A stretch of 64,000 nt of DNA, taken from assembly GCA_025499705.1 (NCBI GenBank), contig JAFMVE010000018.1:39523-103522 (forward strand), read 5' to 3'. Source of the DNA: Carboxylicivirga caseinilyticus. Lineage in GTDB: Bacteria > Bacteroidota > Bacteroidia > Bacteroidales > Marinilabiliaceae. Made by a program: the position numbers and the translations under genes. The notes below the pieces were generated by a model. It searched no databases, had not been told where the DNA came from, and saw nothing but the letters and a program-made list of their open reading frames with translations. Positions 9,450 through 17,905 of the stretch are shown piece after piece. Numbering within the stretch: the stretch's first letter is position 1; each line of letters starts with the position of its first letter.

Positions 9450-9729
9450 AATTCAAAACTTTAATAGTTGCAAAAGTTTTTAAGTACAATGGCCGCAGTT
9501 GGCTGAGGAAGACTCACATCCGAACTTTTTCGATGAGTTTTGGCTATGATAAATAAAACGGTAAGAATAAAAGGTATAACCCTTTTTTGAGCACACTACA
9601 TAAATTTATACGAATTGTAAAAGAAATTAGTTTGAGTTTTAGTGTAATAATTTCATTGATTCATCAATGAAAAAGATCAATCAATCAACTAAGTGTAACT
9701 CAATTTTCCAAATAAGTGTAAGTACAAGG
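9450..9729. other. Upstream region of the universal stress gene, with palindrome and heptamer repeats
   Basis: No gene is seen. A perfect inverted repeat TTCATTGAT-TC-ATCAATGAA lies at 9652-9671. The heptamer AGTGTAA occurs three times on the plus strand (9641-9647, 9692-9698, 9715-9721). The region is the 5' side of the minus-strand stress gene at 8643-9449. Confidence 0.5.
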
Positions 9730-10089
9730 TTAAGAATGTTTGACGTCCAATCGCCGCAGAACAAAACGACCTTCCAGATTTTGATCATCAACACTGTGAC
9801 CTTCGATTCTATCCTGATCATCTAATTCAGCAATTCTGTCATCCAAACAATACTCAAACTCAAAAGAACTTTCTAAGACGACATAAGAAACTCCTTTAAG
9901 AAGGACTCGATCATCTTCAATTTCACCCACAACCTCAACATCTATCAGAAAAGGTTCTTCGTCGTAAATATACTCTGTATAAACCAAATTACCTGTAATA
10001 ACAGAACCCTCCTGCTTCAACAGCGCATAACCCATATCAAAACCTGCTTCAAACTGTTCAAAAAAACGCCATTGACCTGTCAGATCCAT
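9730..10089 (-). CDS. Small acidic protein of unknown function
   Basis: 119 residues, strongly acidic, no signal peptide, no membrane segment. The opening MDLTGQWRFFEQFEAGFDMG and alternating hydrophobic/polar residues suggest an antiparallel beta sheet, as in small lipocalin-like or cytosolic beta-barrel proteins, but I do not recognise the family. It lies just downstream of the V-type ATPase operon in the same direction, separated by a strong terminator hairpin, so it may be read only by read-through. Length, strand and lack of overlap with other genes support it as real. Confidence 0.65.
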   Translation of the reverse strand: MDLTGQWRFFEQFEAGFDMGYALLKQEGSVITGNLVYTEYIYDEEPFLIDVEVVGEIEDDRVLLKGVSYVVLESSFEFEYCLDDRIAELDDQDRIEGHSVDDQNLEGRFVLRRLDVKHS

Positions 10090-10104
10090 CTTACAATAAT
10101 TTAT

Positions 10105-10138
10105 AAAAAAAGAGCTGGCAAATATACCAACTCTTTTT
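10105..10138 (-). terminator. Terminator of the V-type ATPase operon
   Basis: On the minus strand AAAAAGAGTTGG, loop TATATTTG, CCAGCTCTTTTT, with further T residues: a 12-bp stem with one G-U pair, 30 bases after the ntpK stop. The loop sequence also happens to match the -7 consensus TAnnTTTG. Confidence 0.85.
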
Positions 10139-10167
10139 AATAATCCTTCTAATGGATAATATCATAC

Positions 10168-10629
10168 CTATGCGCCGGCTGGAATCGCTCCCATACCAAA
10201 CACCATACTAAGCAAAGCAACTGTTTCGATGATACCCATTGCAGCTATATACATACCTGCCCCCTGTTTATCATCAACAGCAAGGTTAGCACAAGCTGCA
10301 GCTCCTGCTTTTCCCTGCATAATTGCTGAAGCAGCAATTGCAATACCAACAAATAGAGCAAAAACCATTTGATTCATATAGCTATCAGGATTCAGGTTTG
10401 CGCCAATTAAAGAGTTCATAAAGATCATACCGTAAATTACCTGACTTAAAGGCATACCAACCATTGCCAAAGCTAATGAAGGCAATTTCTTTTTGTCTTT
10501 AATCGACTGTTTCCATAATCCCATTGCTCCCATAGCTGCAATTCCAGTTCCAATAGCTGAACCAACTCCAGCAATTCCTAAAGCGATAGCGTGGCCACCA
10601 AATCCGTTTACTACTGTTAATAATGTCAT
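10168..10629 (-). CDS. ntpK: V/A-type ATPase subunit K (membrane rotor ring)
   Basis: 153 residues, two fused two-helix hairpins, as in NtpK-type proteolipids. Glycine-rich helices (GIAGVGSAIGTGIAAMGAMG and the second-hairpin counterpart) build the ring. Residues matching the sodium ligands of Enterococcus hirae NtpK are visible: P60-L61-S62-Q63 (compare LPxTQ), Q105, and the ion-binding glutamate E135 followed by T136. The first hairpin has no second carboxylate, as expected for this type. Last gene of the operon, 21 bases after subunit I and followed by a strong terminator. Na+ coupling is inferred from the ligand pattern only. Confidence 0.92.
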   Translation of the reverse strand: MTLLTVVNGFGGHAIALGIAGVGSAIGTGIAAMGAMGLWKQSIKDKKKLPSLALAMVGMPLSQVIYGMIFMNSLIGANLNPDSYMNQMVFALFVGIAIAASAIMQGKAGAAACANLAVDDKQGAGMYIAAMGIIETVALLSMVFGMGAIPAGA

Positions 10630-10650
10630 CGTATATAATTTTATTAGATT

Positions 10651-12471
10651 TTACTTATTTTTTAATTTGAAAGGGTTGTATTCACTTCCTGAAAACTCAA
10701 CACTGGCATGACCGGCGTACTCCAACATATTTAATCGTACACCGTGCACCAATACAGCCATTGCTGCAAGTATCATATTTAATCCATGACCTAAAATCAG
10801 AACTAAAACAGCTCCAACACCTGATGCAACTGTGGTTATTCCATCTCCTATTGCCATATCATTAAAACTACTTGCCATTAAAACCGTTGATAATCCAACA
10901 GCATACAAGCGAATGTATGAGATAACATCAGAGAAACCATTAATTACATTTAAAGGTAAATTACCCAAAGACGATAATATTCCTTTAATGATAGGATGGC
11001 CAGGGCTTGAGAACAATGCTACTAAAAGAGCACCACCAGCAAATAACCATACCATAAAGTCAGGGCCTGGAATAGACAATACCATTTGACTCACCAAAAA
11101 ATACAATCCCCATACAATGGCTATCCAACCAACCTGAGCAATTACAAGCACTGTATTAATGTATTTCCAGGCTTTTTGCATATGACCTATAGTCAGATGA
11201 ATTGCTCCTATCAGGAACATGAATTGTTGAATCTTAAGGTTATCTCCTCCAAAACTTGCCAGCTGCTGCACTTGCAATTGCTTAAGGAAAGGAATATTTG
11301 CAATGGTTTCAGCCCCAAAATAGGTACCAGTCAGTACACCCCAGATCATTACTGAAACTGAAAGTGTATAAAACAGACCAAACTCTATTTTCTTAACAAA
11401 ACCACTTTTCCAGTGCGCAAACAGAGTCAGTCCAAAAAAGATAAGCCCATAACCTGCATCACCCACTAATATACCGGTAAAGAAAGTAAAGAATATCAAA
11501 AACACTTTTGATACATCTATTTCGTCGTAGCCCGGAACCAATCCCATAAAACCCATGACCGGCTTAATCTTATGCGACCATTTTGGATTCTCTAACAGAG
11601 TAGGAACCTGATCATACTCATCCGCTCGTGGTTCTTTTACAACATAACCCCAACCATTCTGATCGGCTACCTCAGTAACATCTTTAACTTTATCAACCGG
11701 AATAAAACCTTCCCAGCAACGAACCTTCTCATGAAAAGTGATTCCAGCGTATTGTACAGTGCGCACTTTAAGGCGACGTTCTCTTTCTGACAGAGCATCG
11801 ATCAATAAACCTTTCTGAGTACTTAACTCCTTTAATATCTGTTTGCCTTCAGCCAGGGCAGATGTCTTATCTGTAATAGACTGTTCAACCTCCTGCTTCG
11901 ATAGCTTTGGAAAATCAATCTTTTGGTAATTTAAAACAGCATCCTCTTCATCAGTGATCAAAACAACCCTGGCGATACCATTCATAATACTTACTACCTT
12001 AACATTCTGCTTGCTTTGGATAATTTTAATATCCTTCTCAGGCATTTCGTAAAGCGATAGATAAATACCTTTTTGGTTGATCAACTTTATATCATCCAAA
12101 GAAATACTACCCCAATTGGCATACCATTGCTGATCTTTATTAAGATTTTCAATTTCTTTTTGAAGATCAAGGTTGGAATTATTTGTTTCAAGAACTTTGT
12201 CCAACAATGCTATCTCACCTCTTTCAATACTACTGTAATCATTAACCTGAACTGAACTACCAGCAGCTTCACCTTCAACATTATCTAAAATTGAGATGGC
12301 TTCCTGAAGTTGCTCAATCCTATTCTGAACACGATCAATTGAATCATCCTTAGCAGGTTGAAAAGGTGTGATATGCACTAATCCCAATTGCCCCAAAACA
12401 GTTAAGTCTTCATCCATATCATTGCTTGGATCTGACATAAAGAGCAACAGCTTTTTCATTTTTATAATCAT
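10651..12471 (-). CDS. ntpI: V/A-type ATPase subunit I (stator, ion half-channels)
   Basis: 606 residues. The N-terminal half is cytosolic and alpha-helical; the C-terminal half (from about residue 320) holds seven or so membrane helices starting at the VFLIFFTFFTGILVGDAGYG motif characteristic of subunit I/a. The segment SYIRLYAVGLSTVLMASSFN contains the conserved arginine facing the K ring. The start overlaps the stop of subunit D by four bases (ATGA, 12468-12471), which suggests translational coupling. Confidence 0.93.
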   Translation of the reverse strand: MIIKMKKLLLFMSDPSNDMDEDLTVLGQLGLVHITPFQPAKDDSIDRVQNRIEQLQEAISILDNVEGEAAGSSVQVNDYSSIERGEIALLDKVLETNNSNLDLQKEIENLNKDQQWYANWGSISLDDIKLINQKGIYLSLYEMPEKDIKIIQSKQNVKVVSIMNGIARVVLITDEEDAVLNYQKIDFPKLSKQEVEQSITDKTSALAEGKQILKELSTQKGLLIDALSERERRLKVRTVQYAGITFHEKVRCWEGFIPVDKVKDVTEVADQNGWGYVVKEPRADEYDQVPTLLENPKWSHKIKPVMGFMGLVPGYDEIDVSKVFLIFFTFFTGILVGDAGYGLIFFGLTLFAHWKSGFVKKIEFGLFYTLSVSVMIWGVLTGTYFGAETIANIPFLKQLQVQQLASFGGDNLKIQQFMFLIGAIHLTIGHMQKAWKYINTVLVIAQVGWIAIVWGLYFLVSQMVLSIPGPDFMVWLFAGGALLVALFSSPGHPIIKGILSSLGNLPLNVINGFSDVISYIRLYAVGLSTVLMASSFNDMAIGDGITTVASGVGAVLVLILGHGLNMILAAMAVLVHGVRLNMLEYAGHASVEFSGSEYNPFKLKNK

Positions 12472-13076
12472 ACCATCACTCCTTCCTTTTGTGTTGTTTT
12501 AACAACTTTAGCGGTTGCAATTGTCAAACGTTCGTCATCCTGTAATTTCTGACCGATTTTACGAATTGCTGTTTTTGCATTCGGTATTCGTCGGTTTTCA
12601 AACAGTTTGATTCGCGCACGCACATCCAGAAGCTCTTCTTCAAGCAATCGAATCTGTTCTTCCAAACATCCAATCTCAGCCATCAATTGCAATTGCTCCT
12701 GCATTAACTCAATCGCATCATCCACCCATAAGGGAGTATCCTCATCAATGGGTTTCACGTTAAAATCTACACCTTCATATTGATCCACGCGCACACCAGC
12801 CACATCAATATGCCTGGTTATAACTTTATTTACCGAGATAAAAGAAGTAACATCAACATGTGAATCACTCATAACAGCCACCCAGGTCTCTGCCGCTTTA
12901 TTGTTCTTATCAATAACCTGTCGTATCTCCTCAATTCGTTCAGCAATTGTATTAATTGTTGACATTAAGGATTTCTCCATGGCTTCGAACAATGGCAGCA
13001 TTCGCAAGGATACCTTCAGAATTTTTTTCTGACGGGCACGCTCTGTTTTTGTGTATTTTATTTTTGCTCCTGCCAT
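12468..13076 (-). CDS. ntpD: V/A-type ATPase subunit D (central rotor shaft)
   Basis: 202 residues, a long two-helix coiled coil as in rotor subunit D. The beginning (about residues 8-60) and end are heptad-rich helices, and the family-like C-terminal segment RIKLFENRRIPNAKTAIRKI is visible. It connects the A3B3 head to the membrane ring. The start codon overlaps the stop of the DUF2764 gene by one base (TAATG at 13076), and its own stop overlaps the start of subunit I. Confidence 0.9.
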   Translation of the reverse strand: MAGAKIKYTKTERARQKKILKVSLRMLPLFEAMEKSLMSTINTIAERIEEIRQVIDKNNKAAETWVAVMSDSHVDVTSFISVNKVITRHIDVAGVRVDQYEGVDFNVKPIDEDTPLWVDDAIELMQEQLQLMAEIGCLEEQIRLLEEELLDVRARIKLFENRRIPNAKTAIRKIGQKLQDDERLTIATAKVVKTTQKEGVMV

Positions 13077-13579
13077 TATACCTCCTTCTTTTTAGGTGGG
13101 TTAACAACGGATGCCAATACTTTTGCTCCCTGTTCTTTATCAAATGAGTTCAAACGGTTTAAAATCTGCAATCGCAGTTTATAAACCATCACCTCAGTTA
13201 ACGTAAACACTTCACCTGCCTGTATGGTATCCAGTTCTTCCCATTGCCATTTCATTATTAGCTTTTCGCGCTCTAATGGATTGGCATTAATAATAGCTTG
13301 TGGAAGTCGCTGTAATCCGGGGGTTCTTTTTTGAGCCTTGGCCATTCTGATTTCAGAAATGTCGTTTTGCATCTCCTTCAGCATAACGCCAATGCTCTTC
13401 AAACCAACCTTCCCTTTCGAATCGGTTGCCTGATATATATCGACCGGTTCGAGTTTTTTAAAGTGCTTTGCCGACAATTGATTTTTGGCATCACGGGTGA
13501 ACTCCTCCATTGTAATTGGAGGCACCTGACCAAAGCTCAACGATGGCAAACTACACATTAAATAAACCAAGTTCGACAT
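13076..13579 (-). CDS. DUF2764 protein of the V-type ATPase operon
   Basis: 167 residues, soluble, no signal peptide. It opens MSNLVYLMCSLPSLSFGQ and is mostly helical after residue 20. DUF2764 genes are found within V-type ATPase operons of Bacteroidota and related bacteria. The operon has no recognisable C, F or G subunit, so this protein could fill one of those roles, most naturally the C/d collar. That is inference; no motif proves it. It starts two bases after the subunit E stop and overlaps the subunit D start by one base. Confidence 0.82.
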   Translation of the reverse strand: MSNLVYLMCSLPSLSFGQVPPITMEEFTRDAKNQLSAKHFKKLEPVDIYQATDSKGKVGLKSIGVMLKEMQNDISEIRMAKAQKRTPGLQRLPQAIINANPLEREKLIMKWQWEELDTIQAGEVFTLTEVMVYKLRLQILNRLNSFDKEQGAKVLASVVNPPKKKEV

Positions 13580-13581
13580 TA

Positions 13582-14187
13582 TTAGTCCTCCTGGTTTTTG
13601 GTTATACGTTCAACCAAATCTTTATTCATCAAAGCAAACATAGCCTGCTGTATATCACTATCGCTCAAAACAAACTGAACGCCACTATTTCCTTTAGACT
13701 GAATCTCAATTTTAGCTTCACTATTTGTTAACGGTTTCAGCTCTACCTGTTCTTTCAAACCTTCACTAACAATAAATGACTCCATTGCTTTTAGTGTCTC
13801 TGCAGGTACAGAAACCGTTTTACCACCTTCGATAGTAGCAACTACTGCTTTTACTAATTCCTGCAGATATTGCTCCTGCTTAAACAAGCTTTGCGTTAAT
13901 CCACCAAAAACTGATTCCATGTATTTTAAAACAGCCACTTTAGTCGCCTCAATCATATCACGCGAAGCCTGCTTAATAGCGGTTTGAGCATTCTTCTCAG
14001 CCTGTTCAGCTTTTGAATTTGCCTCATCAATAATGGTACGTTTTTTATTTTCCGCATCCGAAATGATTGCTTCAGCTTGCTTTTTGGCATCTTCAATAAT
14101 GCGTTGCTTTTCCGCTTCGCCTGCATTAATACCTTGCTCTTTCAGTTTTGCAACTATCCCTTCAAGGTTTTCTTTATTATCGTTCAT
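13582..14187 (-). CDS. ntpE: V/A-type ATPase subunit E (peripheral stalk)
   Basis: 201 residues. Residues about 15-85 are a charged Ala/Glu/Lys-rich coiled coil (IIEDAKKQAEAIISDAENKK and onward); the C-terminal half is a globular domain that binds the top of the A3B3 head in the family. Subunit E normally pairs with a G/H subunit in the stator stalk, but no separate G is recognised here. It lies 26 bases after subunit B, not at the head of the operon. Confidence 0.83.
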   Translation of the reverse strand: MNDNKENLEGIVAKLKEQGINAGEAEKQRIIEDAKKQAEAIISDAENKKRTIIDEANSKAEQAEKNAQTAIKQASRDMIEATKVAVLKYMESVFGGLTQSLFKQEQYLQELVKAVVATIEGGKTVSVPAETLKAMESFIVSEGLKEQVELKPLTNSEAKIEIQSKGNSGVQFVLSDSDIQQAMFALMNKDLVERITKNQED

Positions 14188-14213
14188 TTCTTTATTTTTT
14201 TATTGATAACCGC

Positions 14214-15524
14214 TTAGTTCTTATCCCAATATTCTTCAATCAGTTTTTTACTCAAACCTGTTTCTGTTGGATCAAAGTGGCGTTTAAGTATTGACCAACA
14301 CTTATCCAAAGCTGCTTCCAGTCCGATAGGCTCACCAAAAGGTTCCTCAATATTACTGATGAAGTCGGTACGGTATCGTAATAATTTTTGCGAGTAAGCA
14401 TCGTTGGCAGCTCCAACTTCAGAAGCTTCATAGGCTTTTTCAGCATCAGCCAGTAACGAAGCCATCGCTGTCATTATAGCACGGTGATCGCTACGAGTTT
14501 TACCATTCACCCCTTGTTTAAGACGAGATAGCGAACGAGCCAATTTCAATTTACCATTTTCAAGGAAAAACTGACCTTCGGTAATATATCCTGTGTTATC
14601 AGGAACAGGATCTTCCAATGATTCCAAAGTAGTTGCACCGATAATTGTGATAGAACCAGCACCTTCGATATCGGCTGCCACCTCATATCGTTTAGCTAAC
14701 TCTGAGTATAACGATCCAGGATAACCTTGTAATGATGGAATCATATCCTGATAGTTGGCTACGTTACGAAGAATATTTGACCAGTTGGTCATGTCAGTTA
14801 GTAATACTAATACATCCTTGCCCTGATCACCAAACTCGCGAGCTACACTTAAAGCCACATCAGGCAACATCAGTCCTTTAATCTGCGAATCACCGGCAAG
14901 GTGAGTAAACATGATGGTTTTATCGATATTACCTGATTGAGAAAGCTGTTCTTTGAAGTACTGGTATTCATCGAATTTAAGACCAATTCCTGCAAAGATA
15001 ATTACATCAGCCTGAGCTCCTTGTGCAATTTGCGACAACAGGCGGTTATAGGGTTCGGTAGGACCGGCAAAAATTGGAATTTTTTGTGATTTAACCAATG
15101 TATTAAATACATCAATCATTGGGATACCTGTCCATAATGGTTGTTTTGGAACATTTCGTACTGTTGGATTCAGTGTATCCAAACGGGTTGAAACCTGCTT
15201 CTCAAAAATCACATCAGGTCCCCCATCAGCAACTGCACCCGAACCATCAAAGCTTCGTCCCAACATCTTAGTTGAAAAACCAGCTGTAAGCGGAATTTCA
15301 TGCATTCGTATTTTGGTGCGCGTGCTTAACCCTGCTGTTCCATTAAAAACCTGGAAACGGGTAGAATTTTCGCTAATATTAATTGCTTTTGCAAAAGATA
15401 AGCTCTGACCTGAATCAGCCTCCAACAGTTCAACCACATGATTTAATGCAACACCCGGGTTACCCTCTACTGAGATAAGCGCTTTACCTACCTCGCTTAT
15501 TTTATTAATTTCTTTCCTTATCAT
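14214..15524 (-). CDS. ntpB: V/A-type ATPase subunit B (non-catalytic nucleotide-binding)
   Basis: 436 residues from the ATG at 15524. That ATG overlaps the subunit A stop (ATGA, 15521-15524) and is preceded by AGGAGG about ten bases upstream. An open frame extends to 15623 but would overlap subunit A by 100 bases, so it was rejected. Visible family features: YNRLLSQIAQGAQADVIIFAGIG, QYFKEQLSQSG, SVAREFGDQGKDVLVLLTDMT and GYPGSLYSELAKRYE. There is no Walker P-loop, as expected for B. It alternates with A in the hexameric head. Confidence 0.94.
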   Translation of the reverse strand: MIRKEINKISEVGKALISVEGNPGVALNHVVELLEADSGQSLSFAKAINISENSTRFQVFNGTAGLSTRTKIRMHEIPLTAGFSTKMLGRSFDGSGAVADGGPDVIFEKQVSTRLDTLNPTVRNVPKQPLWTGIPMIDVFNTLVKSQKIPIFAGPTEPYNRLLSQIAQGAQADVIIFAGIGLKFDEYQYFKEQLSQSGNIDKTIMFTHLAGDSQIKGLMLPDVALSVAREFGDQGKDVLVLLTDMTNWSNILRNVANYQDMIPSLQGYPGSLYSELAKRYEVAADIEGAGSITIIGATTLESLEDPVPDNTGYITEGQFFLENGKLKLARSLSRLKQGVNGKTRSDHRAIMTAMASLLADAEKAYEASEVGAANDAYSQKLLRYRTDFISNIEEPFGEPIGLEAALDKCWSILKRHFDPTETGLSKKLIEEYWDKN

Positions 15525-17296
15525 ACGGCGTATTCCTCCTGTAAAATAAATTTGTTGATTGCCTTTGGCAACTGTGCCAATTGATCTTCTGTTGTGGCTG
15601 AGTAATTCCAATCGCGCCACCACTGACGAAGCTCATCAAATTTTTGTTTGATTGACTCTTTTAACTGCTCATCATCCATTTCACCGGCTTCAAAAGCAAT
15701 ATCATTGTCAATTAAACTCTGCACAGCTTCATTAAGTACTGCTAGACGTTCAGGACGAGTACAGGCATCAACCTTATCAAATGCATCCTGTTGCATCACA
15801 CAAAAGTCGATGGTTAGACCTTTCTGGAACTGTATATAATTTGAAACCGGAACCTTTTTTAGGCCGATTGTACTAATAGTTTGATCGATATCATTGGCAT
15901 CATTCAAGGTACTTAACATCTTCTTACGATCATTCCAGGAAATAAAGCCATCATAAACAGAAGTAGTGTATACCAACGGATCAATAGCTGGATATTTCTT
16001 TGCATCTGCGCGATCCTGAGATAATCCCCAGAAACCTCCTGTTGCATCCATGGTTGCCTGTGTTACCGGCTCCTGAAAGTTTCCACCAGCTGGTGATACG
16101 GTACCAATAAAAGTTAATGATCCTCCTGTTCCCAAATCTTCTCCGGCACGCTGATACATACCTTTAATCTGGTCAGGAATATCCATTGGAAATGCTTCTG
16201 GTCCAGGAATATCTCCCTGGCGACCACTACGCTCCCGTAAGGCCTGTGCCCATCGCGATGTTGAGTCTGCCAACATCACAACTTTTCTACCCTGATAACG
16301 GTAATATTCACCTACTGTTAAAGCAATGAATACAGAAGCTTCCCGGGCTGCAACCGGCATAGAACTAGTATTTCCAAAGATACACATCCTGTTCATCAAT
16401 GATTCTCCGGTAGTAGGATCTTCCAGTTCTGCGAACTCCTTAAATACCTCAACGGCTTCACCAGCACGTTCACCACAGGCTGCCATTACAATAATATCGG
16501 CAACGGCGTACTTACATAAAGAGTGCTGCAATACTGTTTTACCAGCACCAAATGGTCCGGGATTTCCGACCGTACCACCATACCCAACAGGAGCCAATAA
16601 ATCAATTACACGTGTACCCGTTGAAATTGGTTTACTTGGAATTGCACGGTTTTTAAAAGGAATAGGCGACTTTACAGGCTGACGAAATGCTAATTTTAGT
16701 TCATGTTTGTTACCCAACTGATCAACAACCACTGCAACCTGTTGAGTAATGTTTACTGAACATTTTTCAACAATACTTTCAACTGTGCAAGTACCAAAGC
16801 TAAAAGGCACTAAGATCTTGTGATCTACTTTTCCTTCAGGAACATTTCCAATCACATCTCCACCCGAAACGGTATCACCGACTTTTACACTTGGTGTAAA
16901 GTCCCACAGGACTTCCTCATCCAAAGCAGGAGCATTCATTCCGGGTCTTAGATAAGCATCCTCTTCACTTAGTTTGTATAATGGATTTTGCAATCCATCC
17001 CAAACACTGGTTAACAGTCCGGGGCCTAACAAAACGGATAAAGGAGTACCTTTAAACACCACCTCATCACCGATTTTGGCTCCGGTCAAATCTTCAAAAA
17101 CCTGCATTTCAACAATACCTGCATCAGGGTTTTTAGGATCAGGCTGAATCTGCAACACCTCGGCCTGGAGGTATTTTCCGTCAACGAAAATTTCTGCAGT
17201 CTCCCCCATTATCACATCATCAAAGAATCGGGCTTTCACCAACGAGTCCTGGATAGAAATAAGGTTTCCTGTCCTCTTTTTATTGATATCCTTCAT
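15521..17296 (-). CDS. ntpA: V/A-type ATPase catalytic subunit A
   Basis: 591 residues, first gene of the operon. The catalytic P-loop GPFGAGKT lies at residues 247-254 and is followed by ACGERAGEAVEVFKEF, the catalytic glutamate region. The bulge domain specific to V/A-type A subunits precedes it (about residues 120-200). Later landmarks are MLADSTSRWAQALRE and GDIPGPEAFP. It hydrolyses or makes ATP at the A/B interface. Its stop codon overlaps the start of subunit B. The 600-base region upstream is gene-free and presumably carries the operon promoter, though none could be pinned down. Confidence 0.96.
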   Translation of the reverse strand: MKDINKKRTGNLISIQDSLVKARFFDDVIMGETAEIFVDGKYLQAEVLQIQPDPKNPDAGIVEMQVFEDLTGAKIGDEVVFKGTPLSVLLGPGLLTSVWDGLQNPLYKLSEEDAYLRPGMNAPALDEEVLWDFTPSVKVGDTVSGGDVIGNVPEGKVDHKILVPFSFGTCTVESIVEKCSVNITQQVAVVVDQLGNKHELKLAFRQPVKSPIPFKNRAIPSKPISTGTRVIDLLAPVGYGGTVGNPGPFGAGKTVLQHSLCKYAVADIIVMAACGERAGEAVEVFKEFAELEDPTTGESLMNRMCIFGNTSSMPVAAREASVFIALTVGEYYRYQGRKVVMLADSTSRWAQALRERSGRQGDIPGPEAFPMDIPDQIKGMYQRAGEDLGTGGSLTFIGTVSPAGGNFQEPVTQATMDATGGFWGLSQDRADAKKYPAIDPLVYTTSVYDGFISWNDRKKMLSTLNDANDIDQTISTIGLKKVPVSNYIQFQKGLTIDFCVMQQDAFDKVDACTRPERLAVLNEAVQSLIDNDIAFEAGEMDDEQLKESIKQKFDELRQWWRDWNYSATTEDQLAQLPKAINKFILQEEYAV

Positions 17297-17905
17297 AATT
17301 TATATTTTAAAAGCAGCTGTATTCTTCAACTGACTCCCCATTTTTATTAAAAATGAATCGCTTTAAAGCTTAAGCTTATCATTCCAGATTATAATTACAT
17401 ATCTACAATTTTGAATATGTAATATTATATAAAAACATTCATAGATTTTGTATATGATCCAAATATAAGATCCAACATAAACATGTTTTTTAATAAAAGC
17501 TTTAAGCAGCCATTTTTCATTCCAAACTGCACAAAACCTAAATATAACTGGTTACAAATTCTAAGTAGTAAATCTCAACTCGTTCATTGCCCATATTTCC
17601 AATTAAATTCAGATGCTGTGTTTGCATATTGCTTATCGTTTAAACAGTTAAAACATGCTATTCAATAAATAGTAGATTCATATACATTCAAGGATTATTT
17701 TTCAACTTCATTAATATAAAAATTAACAGCGCTGAAAAATCGGGTCACAATGTATCGAATTATCTAATATTATGGAAGTAAAAAATACATTAAGAAGGTA
17801 AAAAGTGTTCTAAAACAGATTTACACTTTGGGAAGAAATTTGCAAAAACCCCGCCGAAGCGGGGCTTAGCAAAACATTAACCATAAAAACCAAATTCAAG
17901 CCATT
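17297..17905. other. Intergenic region upstream of the ATPase operon
   Basis: Gene-free, AT-rich. A perfect terminator for the gamma-lyase gene is at 17844-17865. A minus-strand -7-like box TATATTTG (17467-17460) lies 164 bases before ntpA, but no -33 box stands 19-21 bases from it. The open frame at 17483-17668 (plus) has no coding character. Confidence 0.6.
17844..17865 (-). terminator. Terminator of the gamma-lyase gene
   Basis: On the minus strand CCCCGC, loop TTCG, GCGGGG, then TTTTT: a perfect G/C stem with a stable UUCG tetraloop, about 40 bases after the stop at 17906. Confidence 0.93.

Noticed and set aside
15525..15623. N-terminal extension of subunit B
   Set aside because: It would overlap subunit A by 100 bases; the ATG at 15524 forms an ATGA junction and has AGGAGG in front.
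17460..17467. TATATTTG box on the minus strand as the V-ATPase operon promoter
   Set aside because: It matches the -7 consensus, but no TTTG-like -33 box stands 19-21 bases away; left as unproven.
17483..17668. 61-codon open frame in the ATPase upstream region
   Set aside because: Low-complexity AT-rich translation, no promoter, no family features and no operon context.
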